Numbered from the stretch's first letter, positions 8,993 through 18,309 are shown. The stretch is 64,000 nucleotides of DNA from Actinoallomurus spadix (GCF_024055725.1 NZ_JAMXMX010000006.1:300688-364687), one strand, 5' to 3'. The notes: generated by a model from the letters alone, not told the origin. Translations and numbers: made by a program.

Positions 8993-9035
8993 CGGCACCT
9001 CCCTGCCGTTCCCGCCGAACGGCAGGGAGGTGCCG
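8993..9035. terminator. Perfect 19-bp inverted repeat, second hairpin of the pair
   Basis: Arms 8993-9011 and 9017-9035 are perfect complements around a 5-nt loop (CCGCC). It starts six bases after the first hairpin. Its sequence differs from that of the first hairpin, so it is not a duplication of it. A bidirectional terminator is the simplest reading. Confidence 0.65.
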
Positions 9036-9148
9036 TCGCTCGTGCCCTGGCATGCCAGGTGGGGAATGCGGGAAAGCGCCGCTCGGCCGGTGCGGCGAGC
9101 CGCGCGGTCGATCCTCGCCGCTGGGCACCACGGCGGCAACGCTTTCCA

Positions 9149-10009
9149 TCAGGGTCGAAACCCGGCCGTTTCACTGCCCGTTTCGCGGTCCGCCTTGCTG
9201 GCCGCTCCGCCGGCCGCGCCGGACAGGCGGGCCAGCACGTCGTCGTGCAGGAGCCCGTTCGTGACGACGGCGCAGTTCCGGTCGACGCGCGGTTCGCCCG
9301 CCAGGTCGCTGAACCGGCCGCCGGCCTCCTCGACGATCACCTGGATCGGCGCGTTGTCCCAGATCTTGCCGCGCGGGTTGAGGCTGACGTCGCAGCGGCC
9401 CTCCGCCACCAGCATCTGCCCCCAGAAACAGGCCGAGGCGAACTCGTACCGCGCGGCCTGCGACAGACCGAGCAGGCCGGGAACGAGGCCGCGGCGTTCG
9501 AAGTGGTCCAGCGCCGCGTACGAGAGGTGGACGTCCGCCAGGTCGCCGACCTCGGACACCCGGATCCGGCGGCCGTCGCGCGCCGCGTCCGGCGCGCCGG
9601 GCCACGGCGGGCCGCTGGTGTACGCGCCGTGGTCCCGCGCCGCCCACCAGCGGCGGCCCATCGCGGGCGCCGACACGACCCCGACGGTGATCCGCCCGTG
9701 CTCCTCCAGCGCGATCAGCGTCGCGTACACCTCGATGCCCCGCGTGTAGTTGTCGGTGTGGTCGACGGGGTCGAGGATCCAGCGGCGGCCCTCTCCGGGC
9801 GTCTCGTCGAACTCCTCGCCGAGGACGCCGTCGTCCGGCCGGTGCTCGGCGATCAGTGCCCGCAGTTCGCGTTCCGTCGCGAGGTCCGCCTCCGTCACCG
9901 CGCTCCGGTCGGGCTTGGTCCGCACGTCGAGGTCGGCGCGCCGGAACCGGCTCATCGTGACGGCGTCCGCCCGGTCGGCGAGGAAGAGCGCGAAAGAGAG
10001 ATCGTCCAT
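9149..10009 (-). CDS. Inositol-monophosphatase-family phosphatase, HisN-like
   Basis: This 286-aa member of the Mg-dependent IMPase family resembles actinobacterial histidinol-phosphate phosphatase (HisN). Family landmarks are [14 protein letters not shown] (metal site 1), [14 protein letters not shown] (about residues 92-105) and [17 protein letters not shown] near the C-terminus. The central motif is normally DP[IV]DGTxNF. Here the Gly is His and the following Lys/Thr position is Asp, while both metal-binding Asp residues are kept. It may therefore be a divergent paralogue with another substrate. It lies upstream of and divergent from serS. Confidence 0.8.
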   Translation of the reverse strand: MDDLSFALFLADRADAVTMSRFRRADLDVRTKPDRSAVTEADLATERELRALIAEHRPDDGVLGEEFDETPGEGRRWILDPVDHTDNYTRGIEVYATLIALEEHGRITVGVVSAPAMGRRWWAARDHGAYTSGPPWPGAPDAARDGRRIRVSEVGDLADVHLSYAALDHFERRGLVPGLLGLSQAARYEFASACFWGQMLVAEGRCDVSLNPRGKIWDNAPIQVIVEEAGGRFSDLAGEPRVDRNCAVVTNGLLHDDVLARLSGAAGGAASKADRETGSETAGFRP

Positions 10010-10138
10010 GTCCGTGACTCTGTCACGGCGGTCCTTGCGCGAGCGGGGGCCCGCACGGCCGATCGCGGCCGGGACGTCGAGCCGGGTGATCGGTTATCGG
10101 GTCGGCCACGGGGCGGGGCGGGCGGTAGCCTCGTCTCT

Positions 10139-11398
10139 GTGATTGACCTGCGAGCCCTTCGAAACGATCCCGACCGGCTGCGCGCGAGCCAGCGCGCCCG
10201 GGGCGAGGACGAGGCCGTCGTCGACGAGCTGCTCGGTCTGGACGAGCGGCGCCGTTCCGCGCTGAGCACCTTCGAGTCGCTGCGGGCGGAGCAGAAGAGC
10301 TTCGGCAAGTCGGTGTCGAAGGCACAGGGCGAGGAGCGGCAGAAGCTGCTGGACCGGGCCAAGGAGCTCGCCCAGCAGGTGAAGGAGGCCGACGCCGAGG
10401 CCCAGCGGCTCGACCAGGAGCTGCAGGCCCTCCTGCTGACCGTGCCGAACCTCGTGGAGGAGGGCGCGCCCGAGGGCGGTGAGGAGGACTACGTCGTCCT
10501 GGAGGAGGTCGGTACGCCGCCCGCGTTCGACTTCGAGCCGAAGGACCACCTCGAGCTCGGTGAGCGGCTCGGGGCGATCGACATGGAGCGCGGCGCGAAG
10601 GTCTCCGGCGCGCGGTTCTTCTTCCTGACCGGCGTGGGCGCGCAGCTGCAGATGGCGCTGCTCAACCTGGCGATGGAGCAGGCGATCGAGGCCGGGTTCA
10701 CGCCCATGATCCCGCCGGTGCTGGTCAAGCCGGAGTCGATGGAGGGCACCGGGTTCCTCGGCGCGCACGCCTCGGAGGTCTACCGGCTGCCCGAGGACGA
10801 CCTGTACCTCGTGGGCACCTCCGAGGTGCCGCTCGCGGCCTACCACCGCGACGAGATCATCGGCGCGCTGCCCCGGCGGTACGTCGGCTGGTCGTCCTGC
10901 TTCCGGCGGGAGGCCGGCTCGTACGGCAAGGACACCCGCGGCATCATCCGGGTGCACCAGTTCGACAAGGTGGAGATGTTCTCCTACTGCGATCCGGAGG
11001 ACGCGCACGAGGAGCACCTTCGCCTGCTGAACTGGGAGAAGCAGATGCTCGCCAAGGTCGAGCTGCCGTACCGCGTGATCGACGTGGCGGCGGGTGACCT
11101 GGGGACGAGCGCGGCCCGAAAGTACGACTGCGAGGCGTGGGTGCCGACCCAGAGCCGGTACCGCGAGCTGACCTCGACGTCGAACTGCACCGAGTTCCAG
11201 GCGCGCCGGCTGTCGGTGCGCTTCCGGGACGACGAGGGCCGGACCCGCCCGGTCGCGACGCTGAACGGCACGCTCGCGACGACCCGGTGGATCGTCGCGA
11301 TCCTGGAGAACCACCAGCAGGCCGACGGCTCGGTGCGGGTTCCGGAGGCGTTGCGCAAGTACCTCGGCCGTGAGGTGCTCGAGCCCGTCGCGCGATGA
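10139..11398 (+). CDS. serS: Seryl-tRNA synthetase
   Basis: This class II synthetase charges tRNA-Ser in the cytoplasm. The 419-aa protein has the N-terminal antiparallel coiled-coil arm (about residues 25-105, rich in Lys/Glu/Gln) that grips the long variable arm of tRNA-Ser. The catalytic core includes motif 2 ([15 protein letters not shown]) and motif 3 ([16 protein letters not shown]). The GTG start at 10139 gives the typical N-terminus [14 protein letters not shown]. The reading frame stays open far upstream, but that extension is not protein-like. The next gene overlaps by ATGA. Confidence 0.95.
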   Translation: MIDLRALRNDPDRLRASQRARGEDEAVVDELLGLDERRRSALSTFESLRAEQKSFGKSVSKAQGEERQKLLDRAKELAQQVKEADAEAQRLDQELQALLLTVPNLVEEGAPEGGEEDYVVLEEVGTPPAFDFEPKDHLELGERLGAIDMERGAKVSGARFFFLTGVGAQLQMALLNLAMEQAIEAGFTPMIPPVLVKPESMEGTGFLGAHASEVYRLPEDDLYLVGTSEVPLAAYHRDEIIGALPRRYVGWSSCFRREAGSYGKDTRGIIRVHQFDKVEMFSYCDPEDAHEEHLRLLNWEKQMLAKVELPYRVIDVAAGDLGTSAARKYDCEAWVPTQSRYRELTSTSNCTEFQARRLSVRFRDDEGRTRPVATLNGTLATTRWIVAILENHQQADGSVRVPEALRKYLGREVLEPVAR

Positions 11399-12189
11399 CT
11401 CCGCGGGTGGTCGCCACGGACCTGGACGGCACCGTCGTCCGGAGTGACCACACGGTGTCCGAGCGCACCGTGGCGGCCTTCGCCCGCGTCGAGCGGGCGG
11501 GGGCCATGCTCGTGCTCGTGACGGGCCGCCCGCCGCGCTGGATGCGGTCGGTCGCCCACTTGGTCGCGCATCGGGGCCTGGCGATCTGCGCGAACGGCGC
11601 GATCACCTACGACCTGCACACCGAGCAGGTCGTGGACACGCATCTGATCCCCGTCGACCGGCTGCGCACGGCGATCGCGGTGCTCGGTGAGGCGCTGCCG
11701 GGGCTGGGTTTCGCGGCGGAGTACGACGACGGGATGTCGTACGCGCACGGCTTCGAGCTGTCCTACTGGGACGCGCGGACGCCCCGGACGCCGACGCCGA
11801 TCGAGGAGCTGGTGTCCCGGCCGGCCGCCAAGCTGCTGGCCCGCCACCCCGAGCTGGAGGCCGACGCCCTGCTCGCCGAGGCGCGGCGGATCCTGGGCGA
11901 CCTCGTGCTGCCCACGCACTCGAACGGCCACCGGCTGATCGAGATCAGCGCGCCGGGGGTGTCGAAGGCCAGCACGCTCGCCGAGCTGTGCGGGCGGCAC
12001 GGTGTCGACGCCGCGGAGGTCGTGGCGTTCGGCGACATGCCGAACGACCTGCCGATGCTGACCTGGGCGGGTCGCTCGTACGCCGTGGCGAACGCGCATC
12101 CGGAGGTGCTGGCCGCGGTCCACCGCAAGGTGGCGGCCAATGACGAGGACGGCGTCGCGCGCACCATCGAGGAGCTCTTCCCCGGCTGA
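11395..12189 (+). CDS. Cof-type HAD-superfamily phosphatase
   Basis: This 264-aa protein carries HAD motif I ([12 protein letters not shown], about residues 8-19, with the nucleophile Asp), the Thr of motif II (LVTGRPPRW), and the motif IV acidic pair in [12 protein letters not shown] near residue 215. The C2-type cap is inserted between them. Such enzymes dephosphorylate small metabolites such as sugar phosphates or flavin precursors; the substrate is unknown. The start overlaps the serS stop by four bases, so it is probably translated with serS. Confidence 0.88.
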   Translation: MTPRVVATDLDGTVVRSDHTVSERTVAAFARVERAGAMLVLVTGRPPRWMRSVAHLVAHRGLAICANGAITYDLHTEQVVDTHLIPVDRLRTAIAVLGEALPGLGFAAEYDDGMSYAHGFELSYWDARTPRTPTPIEELVSRPAAKLLARHPELEADALLAEARRILGDLVLPTHSNGHRLIEISAPGVSKASTLAELCGRHGVDAAEVVAFGDMPNDLPMLTWAGRSYAVANAHPEVLAAVHRKVAANDEDGVARTIEELFPG

Positions 12190-12270
12190 CCGGCCCCTGC
12201 CTGGCCGGGGGCCGGGGATCGGCGCGGGAGCCGGCGTCACCCGGCCTCCCGCGCCGCCTGGCCGTTCTTT

Positions 12271-12807
12271 CTAGAGGTACGGGCCGGACGAGCGGCCGTG
12301 GCCCGTGTCGTCCTGCTGGGGGATGACGCCGGGGGGCAGGGCGCGCCGCATCTGCTCCAGCTGGGCGCGGGCCGCCATCTGCTGGGCGAACAGCGTGGTC
12401 TGTATGCCGTGGAACAGCCCTTCGAGCCAGCCGACGAGCTGCGCCTGGGCGACGCGGAGCTCGGCCTCGCTCGGGGTGACGCCGGTGTTGGTGAACGGCA
12501 GGGAGATGCGTCCCAGCTCCTCGATCAGCTCGGGGGCCAGGCCGTCCTCGAGCTCCTTGATCGAACGCTGGTGGATCTCGGCCAGGCGTGCCCGGCTGGC
12601 CTCGTCGAGCGGCGCGGCGCGCACCTCCTCGAGGAGCTGACGGATCATGCTGCCGATGCGCATGACCTTGGCCGGCTGTTCGACCATCTCGGTGACCGGT
12701 CGTTCCTCCGACTCGCCGTCGCCCTTGGGCTCGGCGGCCACGATGGGCATGCCGTTGGGCCCGACGACGACGACCTGCGGGTCTTCGCTGTTCAGTGGAT
12801 TATTCAT
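12271..12807 (-). CDS. bpa: Bacterial proteasome activator (DUF2587)
   Basis: This 178-aa protein matches Bpa/PafE, an ATP-independent ring-forming activator that opens the 20S proteasome gate and promotes degradation of unfolded proteins. Features are a disordered acidic N-terminus, the helical core starting near residue 42 (EQPAKVMRIGSMIRQLLEEV), and the C-terminal tail GPYL. That tail corresponds to the HbYX-like docking motif (GQYL in Mycobacterium). It lies 12 bp downstream of the quinone oxidoreductase gene on the same strand, so the two may form an operon. Confidence 0.92.
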   Translation of the reverse strand: MNNPLNSEDPQVVVVGPNGMPIVAAEPKGDGESEERPVTEMVEQPAKVMRIGSMIRQLLEEVRAAPLDEASRARLAEIHQRSIKELEDGLAPELIEELGRISLPFTNTGVTPSEAELRVAQAQLVGWLEGLFHGIQTTLFAQQMAARAQLEQMRRALPPGVIPQQDDTGHGRSSGPYL

Positions 12808-12819
12808 AGATTCCCAGTC

Positions 12820-13788
12820 TCACACCGTTAGAACGATCTTGCCGACGTGCGTGCTCTCCTCCATGACACGGTGCGCCGCGGCGGCGTCCGCCATGGGAAG
12901 GGTACGGTGCACGATCGGGCGTACGGTCCCGGCCTCCAGCAACGGCCAGACGTCCGCGCGGACCGCCGCGACGATCTCGGCCTTCTCGTCCAACGGCCGG
13001 GCGCGCAGGGAGGTTGCGTGGACGGATGCCCGTTTCGTCAGCAGCCTGCCCAGATCGAGCTCGCCTACCCCGCCGCCCTGCATCCCGATGACGACGAGCC
13101 GGCCGCCGGTGCCGAGGGCGTCGATGTTGCGGGGGAGGTACTTCGCGCCGATGATGTCGAGGATCACGTCGACGGGCCGGGCCGCCTCGGCGAAGTCCTC
13201 GGTGCGGTAGTTGATCGCGACGTCGGCGCCGAGCTCCCGGCAGCGCTCCAGTTTCTCCTCGGTGCCGGCCGTGCACAGCACGCGCGCCCCGCGCGCCTTG
13301 GCGAGCTGGATCGCCATCGTCCCGATCCCGCTGGAGCCGCCGTGCACGAGCAGCGACTCGCCCGCGCGCAGCCGGGCCAGCATGAAGACGTTGGACCAGA
13401 CGGTGCAGGCGGCCTCGGGCAGCGAGGCCGCCTCGACCAGGCTAAGGCCGCGCGGGACGGGCAGGAGCTGCCCGGCGGGTACGGCGACGCGGGTGGCGTA
13501 TCCGCCGCCGCTGAGGAGCGCGCACGCCTCGTCGCCGACGTTCCACCCGGTGACGCCGTCGCCGACGGCGGCGACGCGCCCGGCGACTTCGAGGCCGGGG
13601 TACTCCGAAGCGCCTTCCGGAGGTGGATAAAATCCACGTCGTTGCAGGATATCGGCGCGGTTGACACCTGCCGCAACGACGTCGAGCAGCACCTCGTCAT
13701 GGCCGATGACGGGGTCGGGCACTTCCACCCAGTGCAATACGTCTGGATCGCCCGGTTTTTCGATGACGATGGCATGCATGGGTTTCAC
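12820..13788 (-). CDS. NAD(P)H:quinone oxidoreductase, MDR family without zinc
   Basis: This 322-aa medium-chain dehydrogenase/reductase resembles QOR/PIG3-type NADPH quinone reductases, which reduce quinones by single-electron or hydride transfer. The GroES-like N-domain contains AGVNRADILQRRGFYPPP. The Rossmann half contains HGGSSGIGTMAIQLAKARGA (about residues 145-164), and the Cys ligands of zinc-type members are absent. Starts at 13788 or 13779 (MHAIVIEKPG) are both possible. It is cotranscribed with bpa judging from the 12-bp gap. A link between oxidative stress and proteasome activation is only suggested by position. Confidence 0.88.
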   Translation of the reverse strand: MKPMHAIVIEKPGDPDVLHWVEVPDPVIGHDEVLLDVVAAGVNRADILQRRGFYPPPEGASEYPGLEVAGRVAAVGDGVTGWNVGDEACALLSGGGYATRVAVPAGQLLPVPRGLSLVEAASLPEAACTVWSNVFMLARLRAGESLLVHGGSSGIGTMAIQLAKARGARVLCTAGTEEKLERCRELGADVAINYRTEDFAEAARPVDVILDIIGAKYLPRNIDALGTGGRLVVIGMQGGGVGELDLGRLLTKRASVHATSLRARPLDEKAEIVAAVRADVWPLLEAGTVRPIVHRTLPMADAAAAHRVMEESTHVGKIVLTV

Positions 13789-13900
13789 GGTAGCCGGGGA
13801 TGCTCAAGCGACACGGTATTGGTCAATGCCTGTGGTGGCTTAGGCTGCGGATGAACATATCGTGCTGATTCATCCACTGCGCGTCCGCGAGGGGGACCTG

Positions 13901-15850
13901 GTGGCCAAGAACGATCAGGATAAAACGGGCCGTTCTCTTGAAGAGCAGCTCGCGTCTCTTGATGCCATGAACAGCGAGTCCGCCGAGCCGCGGGACCAGG
14001 CCGCGGAGGAGGCCGCACCGCCCAATCCGTGGACGAACACCCCTCCTGCGCCGATGTTCCCCGCGCCGCCGGCGGACGCCGCACAGCCCGGCGAGGGGCA
14101 ACCGGCCGGCGAGGGCCAGCCACCGTACGCCTTCGGGACGCCCGGATATCCGCCGCCGCCCGAGTTCGGCGTGCCCCCGCAGTTCCCGGGCGCGCCGTCC
14201 CAGGAGTACGGCCCCGGCTTCCTCCCCTTCCCACAACAGCAGGGCTTCCCCGCCGCCGCGCAGGAGGCCCAGGAGGACGCGGCGGCCGAGCAGCGGGATT
14301 CCGGCCGGCACCCGCAGGAGGACCAGCCGGAGCAGGCGCCCGCCCAGCCGTACGACGCCGGGCCCGCGGATCCGGACGACGGCTCCGCGCCGTATGACGT
14401 GCAGCAGCCGTCCCAGCCCGCCGAGCCGGCGGGCGACCGGGAGCAGGCCCTCGACGACGCCGAGCGCACGCAGTTCGTCGAGCAGCGCCCCGTCGCCGAG
14501 GTGACCCAGGCGGACGGCTTCGAGGTGACTCAGGCGGACGGCTTCGAGGTGTACGGCGACGGCGGCTACCCGGGCTACCCGCAGTACTCCGCCCCGGCGT
14601 TCGGCCCGCCGTACGCCCAGCCGCCCGCCGGTTACCCGGCGGCCGAGCAGGGCCCGCCCTATCCCGGGGCGGCGCCGGACTACTCCGCGCAGTACCCCGG
14701 AGCCCCCGACTACGCGGCCCAGCAGTACCCCGGCCGCCCCGCCGAGCAACCGGGCCGGCCCTACCCCGCGCCGCAGTACGGCGGCCGGCCAGAGGCCGCA
14801 CCGTACGGCCGGCAGGACGCGCCGTTCCCGCAGCAGGAGGCGCCGTCGTACGCCCAGCCGGAGGACGGCCCGCCGTTCCAGCCGCTGCCGGAGACGTACG
14901 CCCAGCAGCAGGGCCCCGGGCAGACCTCCGACAGCCTCAGCGCGGACACGCTGCTGCGCGGCCGCCGGCAGGCTCCCGCCAACGGGTGGCGCCGCGCGCT
15001 CTACAAGGCGTCCGGCGGAGTGATCCACCCGGGGGAGTCCCCGGCCGAGCTGCGCCGCCGCGAGCTGCTCGCCCGCGCCCGTACGCCGGTGGCCGGCGGT
15101 CACCACCGGGTCGCGGTGATGAGCCTCAAGGGCGGCGTCGGCAAGACCACGACGACGGTCGGCCTCGGCGCCACGCTCGCGTCGCTGCGCGGCGACCGGG
15201 TGATCGCGGTCGACGCCAACCCCGACCGGGGCACGCTGTCGGACAAGGTGCGGCTGGAGACCGCGACGACCGTACGAGACCTGCTCAACGAGCACGAGCA
15301 GATCCAGCGGTACGCCGACGTGCGCGCCTACACCTCCCAGTCCCCGTCCCGGCTGGAGGTGCTCGCCTCCGACCGCGACCCGGCGGTTTCCGAGGCGTTC
15401 AGCGAGCAGGACTACCGCACGGTCGCGCACGTCCTGGAGCACTTCTACTCGATCTGCCTGACCGACTGCGGCACCGGCCTGCTGCACTCGGCGATGGCGG
15501 GCGTCCTCGGCCTCGCCAACCAGCTCGTGCTGGTCAGCTCCCCGTCCGTGGACGGCGCCCGGTCGGCCTCGGCGACGCTCGACTGGCTGGAGGCCCACCA
15601 CTACGGCGAGCTGGTCCGCGGCGGCGTCGTCGTGCTGTCGATGGTGCGGTCCCGCAGCCGGAGCACGGTCGACCTCGACCGGCTGCAGGCCCACTTCGAG
15701 AGCCGTTGCCGCGCCGTCGTCCGCATCCCGTACGACCCGCACCTGGAGGAGGGCGCGGAGGTGGAGCTGGAGCAGCTCTCCCCCGCGACGCGCGACGCCT
15801 ACCTGGTCCTGGCCGCGACGGTCGGCGACGGCTTCGCCTGGCCCACCTGA
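13901..15850 (+). CDS. MinD/ParA-like ATPase with long Pro/Gln/Tyr-rich N-terminus
   Basis: This protein has 649 aa from the GTG at 13901 (GGGGG ribosome site at 13891-13895; an earlier GTG at 13862 is also in frame). Residues about 1-365 are low-complexity Pro/Gln/Tyr/Gly sequence with short repeats, including a tandem VTQADGFE. Residues about 400-645 are a MinD/ParA-type ATPase with the deviant Walker A LKGGVGKTTTT (about 408-418) and AVDANPDRGTLSDKV. Proteins of this design occur near type VII secretion and polar-growth loci in actinobacteria, probably as membrane- or pole-associated positioning ATPases. No ESX gene is visible here, so its role is unassigned. Confidence 0.82.
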   Translation: MAKNDQDKTGRSLEEQLASLDAMNSESAEPRDQAAEEAAPPNPWTNTPPAPMFPAPPADAAQPGEGQPAGEGQPPYAFGTPGYPPPPEFGVPPQFPGAPSQEYGPGFLPFPQQQGFPAAAQEAQEDAAAEQRDSGRHPQEDQPEQAPAQPYDAGPADPDDGSAPYDVQQPSQPAEPAGDREQALDDAERTQFVEQRPVAEVTQADGFEVTQADGFEVYGDGGYPGYPQYSAPAFGPPYAQPPAGYPAAEQGPPYPGAAPDYSAQYPGAPDYAAQQYPGRPAEQPGRPYPAPQYGGRPEAAPYGRQDAPFPQQEAPSYAQPEDGPPFQPLPETYAQQQGPGQTSDSLSADTLLRGRRQAPANGWRRALYKASGGVIHPGESPAELRRRELLARARTPVAGGHHRVAVMSLKGGVGKTTTTVGLGATLASLRGDRVIAVDANPDRGTLSDKVRLETATTVRDLLNEHEQIQRYADVRAYTSQSPSRLEVLASDRDPAVSEAFSEQDYRTVAHVLEHFYSICLTDCGTGLLHSAMAGVLGLANQLVLVSSPSVDGARSASATLDWLEAHHYGELVRGGVVVLSMVRSRSRSTVDLDRLQAHFESRCRAVVRIPYDPHLEEGAEVELEQLSPATRDAYLVLAATVGDGFAWPT

Positions 15851-15885
15851 CCCGCCTGTCCGCGCCGACTCCGTCGAGCGAACGG

Positions 15886-15922
15886 GAAGAGGCCGCCGCC
15901 CGGCACGGGCGGCGGCCTCTTC
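15886..15922. terminator. Perfect 16-bp hairpin between the ATPase gene and tRNA-Ser
   Basis: Arms 15886-15901 and 15907-15922 (GAAGAGGCCGCCGCCC and its complement) are perfect with a 5-nt loop. It separates the rightward ATPase gene from the leftward tRNA and can serve both as a bidirectional terminator. Confidence 0.75.
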
Positions 15923-15928
15923 GGTCGG

Positions 15929-16017
15929 CGGAGGGTGTGGGATTCGAACCCACGAGGACTGTCCCCAGCCCTGGGCGCTTTCAAGGCGCCTGCACTAGTC
16001 CACTATGCGAACCCTCC
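15929..16017 (-). tRNA. tRNA-Ser (anticodon TGA)
   Basis: The minus strand folds as an 89-nt serine tRNA. The acceptor pairs GGAGGGT with ACCCTCC, the discriminator is G, the T-loop is GTTCGAATCC and the variable arm is long. The anticodon loop reads CTTGAAA, giving TGA, which decodes UCA and neighbouring serine codons. CCA is not encoded. Confidence 0.95.
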
Positions 16018-16105
16018 AGATGGTGAACACCTTAGCGGGCCGGGCACGGCCGTGTGCGCCGGACGCCCGGCGCACACGGGACCGCGTCGGGCGGCGTACG
16101 GAGCG

Positions 16106-16756
16106 TCAGGCGGTGCGCCGGCGCACCCGCCGCAGGTCCTCCTGTGGAAGGGCCCCGGCGACCGACAGCCGGGGAAGCAGGTCGGGCTCGGCGGTCAGGG
16201 CGCGGAAGGCCAGCGCGACCGTGACGTCGTGCTCCGGCCGGTCCTCGACGGTGATCGGGTCACCGGCCCGGATCTCGCCGGATTCGATCACCCGGAGGTA
16301 AGCGCCGGGGAGGGCGGCGCGGGTGAACCGCTTGATCCAGCCCTGCTCCTCCATCCAGCCCTGGAAGGTGCCGCAGGGGATGCGCGGGCAGGAGACCTCC
16401 AGCACGACCCGCTCGCCGACGCGCCAGCGGTCGCCGATGAGCGCGCCGTTCACGTCGAGGCCGGACGTGGTGAGGTTCTCGCCGAAGACGCCGTCCGGGA
16501 GCGCGCGGCCGAGCTCGGCCGCCCAGCGGTCCAGGTCCTCGCGCGCGTAGGCGTACACCGCCTGGTCGGTGCCGCCGTGGTTCCGGACGTCGTACACGCG
16601 GTCACCGGCGAGGCCGACGGCGCCCGTGCCCTTCGGCCCGGGGGCGGTGACGGCGACCGGCCCGTCGACGGGGCGTTTGTCGATGCCGGTGATCCCGGTG
16701 GTCTTCCAGGGGTTCGGCCGGGGGCGTCCGATGTTGACGGAGAGGAGCAGCGCCAT
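16106..16756 (-). CDS. MOSC domain protein, YiiM-like
   Basis: This 216-aa protein contains a MOSC domain (about residues 45-165), the sulfur-carrier fold related to the molybdenum cofactor sulfurase C-terminus. The conserved Cys is in EVSCPRIPCGTFQGW. The leading NIGRPRPNPW and GDRVYDVRNHGGTDQAVYAY segments are typical of YiiM/YflK-like proteins, which in E. coli contribute to 6-hydroxylaminopurine detoxification through a molybdenum cofactor. It stands alone. The next gene on this strand is 48 bp upstream and may be cotranscribed. Confidence 0.88.
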   Translation of the reverse strand: MALLLSVNIGRPRPNPWKTTGITGIDKRPVDGPVAVTAPGPKGTGAVGLAGDRVYDVRNHGGTDQAVYAYAREDLDRWAAELGRALPDGVFGENLTTSGLDVNGALIGDRWRVGERVVLEVSCPRIPCGTFQGWMEEQGWIKRFTRAALPGAYLRVIESGEIRAGDPITVEDRPEHDVTVALAFRALTAEPDLLPRLSVAGALPQEDLRRVRRRTA

Positions 16757-16804
16757 GGTCGAACGGTAGGCGGGTGGGCGCGCCGGACGCGAACGGTTTC
16801 CCGG

Positions 16805-17152
16805 TCACCCGCCGGAGGGCCAGGGCCGCCAGTCGAACGCGTCCCGCCATCCCGGAGCGCCGGCCGCCCAGGCGGCGAGGGCCTCGTGGACCTGCCACAG
16901 GTCGGCGGTGACGGCCTCGAAGTGCCGGTCCGCCGCGCCCTCGCGGTACTCCACGGCGAACGTCCCGTCGACCTCCCGGTACACCTGCATGAAGTGGCCG
17001 GCGTCGGGTGCGTCGAGCCGGTCGACGATGAGGTACTGGTTGCCCGGCCCGAGCTCGTCCAGCAGCCGGAGGAGGAGGGCGCCGGAGGGAGCGTCGTACG
17101 CCACACCGTGCGATGTTTCAGCACGCACTTCCGGTCCGCCCATGCGTGTCAC
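16805..17152 (-). CDS. Conserved hypothetical protein, 115 aa
   Basis: I do not recognise a named family. The protein is small, soluble and acidic, with predicted beta strands (NQYLIVDRLD, HFMQVYREVDGTFAVEYREG) and a C-terminal helix rich in Trp. This resembles the many actinobacterial proteins of roughly 110-120 aa with an immunity-protein-like fold. The start could be at 17152 or at the ATG nine bases in. It may share a transcript with the MOSC gene downstream. Confidence 0.6.
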   Translation of the reverse strand: MTRMGGPEVRAETSHGVAYDAPSGALLLRLLDELGPGNQYLIVDRLDAPDAGHFMQVYREVDGTFAVEYREGAADRHFEAVTADLWQVHEALAAWAAGAPGWRDAFDWRPWPSGG

Positions 17153-17278
17153 GTTATGTGACGTTCTCGGGCTTGGGAAGAGTGGTCACCGGCCACCGGA
17201 CCTCCCTGGTCACGCGCGGTCTCACCGGATGTGGCGAAAGATCGGTGACCTTGGTGTATCTCCACTATCTTCACGTGC

Positions 17279-17443
17279 ATGCCGAAAAACGAACAGGATC
17301 CCGCGGGCAGCACCCAGCAGTTCCGGGCGTTCGCCAACCGGGGAGACGCCGCGCCGTCCGGCCCGAAGAACACCGGGCTGATCATCGGTGGTGCGATCGG
17401 CCTGCTGGTCGTGATCGTGGTGATCGCGCTCCTCGTCATCTGA
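17279..17443 (+). CDS. Small single-pass membrane protein, 54 aa
   Basis: ATG at 17279 opens a 54-codon frame ending with TGA at 17441-17443. The first 32 residues are polar (MPKNEQDPAG..., with a Pro/Asn/Gly-rich segment). Residues about 33-54 form a single hydrophobic helix of Gly, Leu, Val and Ile ending the protein (GLLVVIVVIALLVI). This is a tail-anchored layout with the N-terminus probably cytoplasmic. The amino-acid contrast between the two halves argues for a real gene. The function is unknown; small anchors of this kind often tune a larger membrane complex. Confidence 0.6.
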   Translation: MPKNEQDPAGSTQQFRAFANRGDAAPSGPKNTGLIIGGAIGLLVVIVVIALLVI

Positions 17444-17466
17444 CGGCGGCCCGCCACCGCGACCGG

Positions 17467-18210
17467 TCAGTGGCCGCTCTCGGAGAAGTGCTGGAAGTCC
17501 CAGGGGCCACCCCACGTGCCGCCCCACCCCCAGCCGATCGAGCGGAAGGCCCGGACCACCTTGTCCCCCGCGTGGATCACGCCGGGGTCCTTGCGCTTGC
17601 GGTTGCCGTACTTCACGCAGCGCGGATGCTCGATGTGACCGTTGGAATGCACGTAGGGGTTCTCGCACGTGTTGAGGTCGACGGCGAGCCCGTACGCGTG
17701 CTGGGACCAGTTGCTGGAGCCCGTGGCGTTCCGGCAGTTGAAGGCCGAGGTGTTGTCGGCCTCGATCGACTCGAAGTCGCTGCCCTTGTACTTGTCGACG
17801 AGTTCCATGCGCCGGATCGGATAGCGCTGGTCGTACAGCTTGTGGAAGACGCTCACGATCTTCGACGCCACGTGGGCGTTGACCACCATCTCGCCCTGGT
17901 GCGGCTTGTGGTCCATGCCCCAGTACGTCATCCGGATCAGCCGGAGGCCGTCGAGACCGACCGGGCAGCCGGCGTGCCAGGAGTACTTGACCGTCGCGCG
18001 CGACGGAATCTTGGAAATCTTTGCGGTGAAGGCCTGCGGTCTCGCCGAAGCCGTTGGGGACGGCGAGGAGGTCGGGGTGGCCGAGCCTGGAGTGGCGACC
18101 GGCGACGTCGCCGCCGGCGGACGGGCCGTCGTGTCCGGCGATCCTCCGCCACAGGCCGAAAGTGCCAGCGCCGCGCCACCCAGGACGGCGGCCAGGGTCA
18201 GGCGTTCCAT
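17467..18210 (-). CDS. M15-family D-Ala-D-Ala carboxypeptidase-like lipoprotein
   Basis: This 247-aa secreted lipoprotein starts with a signal peptide ending in the lipobox LALSAC (Cys20), followed by a Thr/Pro/Ser linker (about 25-62). The catalytic domain (about 75-245) has the M15 zinc signature SQHAYGLAVD (His and Asp ligands) and the C-terminal WDFQHF His. It should trim peptidoglycan stem peptides outside the membrane. Four Cys in the mature domain could form disulphides. It is divergent from the 104-aa membrane protein gene. Confidence 0.85.
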   Translation of the reverse strand: MERLTLAAVLGGAALALSACGGGSPDTTARPPAATSPVATPGSATPTSSPSPTASARPQAFTAKISKIPSRATVKYSWHAGCPVGLDGLRLIRMTYWGMDHKPHQGEMVVNAHVASKIVSVFHKLYDQRYPIRRMELVDKYKGSDFESIEADNTSAFNCRNATGSSNWSQHAYGLAVDLNTCENPYVHSNGHIEHPRCVKYGNRKRKDPGVIHAGDKVVRAFRSIGWGWGGTWGGPWDFQHFSESGH

Positions 18211-18309
18211 AACGGAAGCATTACATGCGGTCGCCGATGCTTCGTCCGGAATCAGCGGGCGAACTAGTCTTCGGCTACGGCCGGGGCAGTCGATCCGCGA
18301 GGGCCGATC

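Noticed and set aside
16000..17161. 408-codon plus-strand frame over the MOSC region
   Set aside because: Shadow of the MOSC and 115-aa genes on the minus strand, which have recognisable motifs and normal starts.
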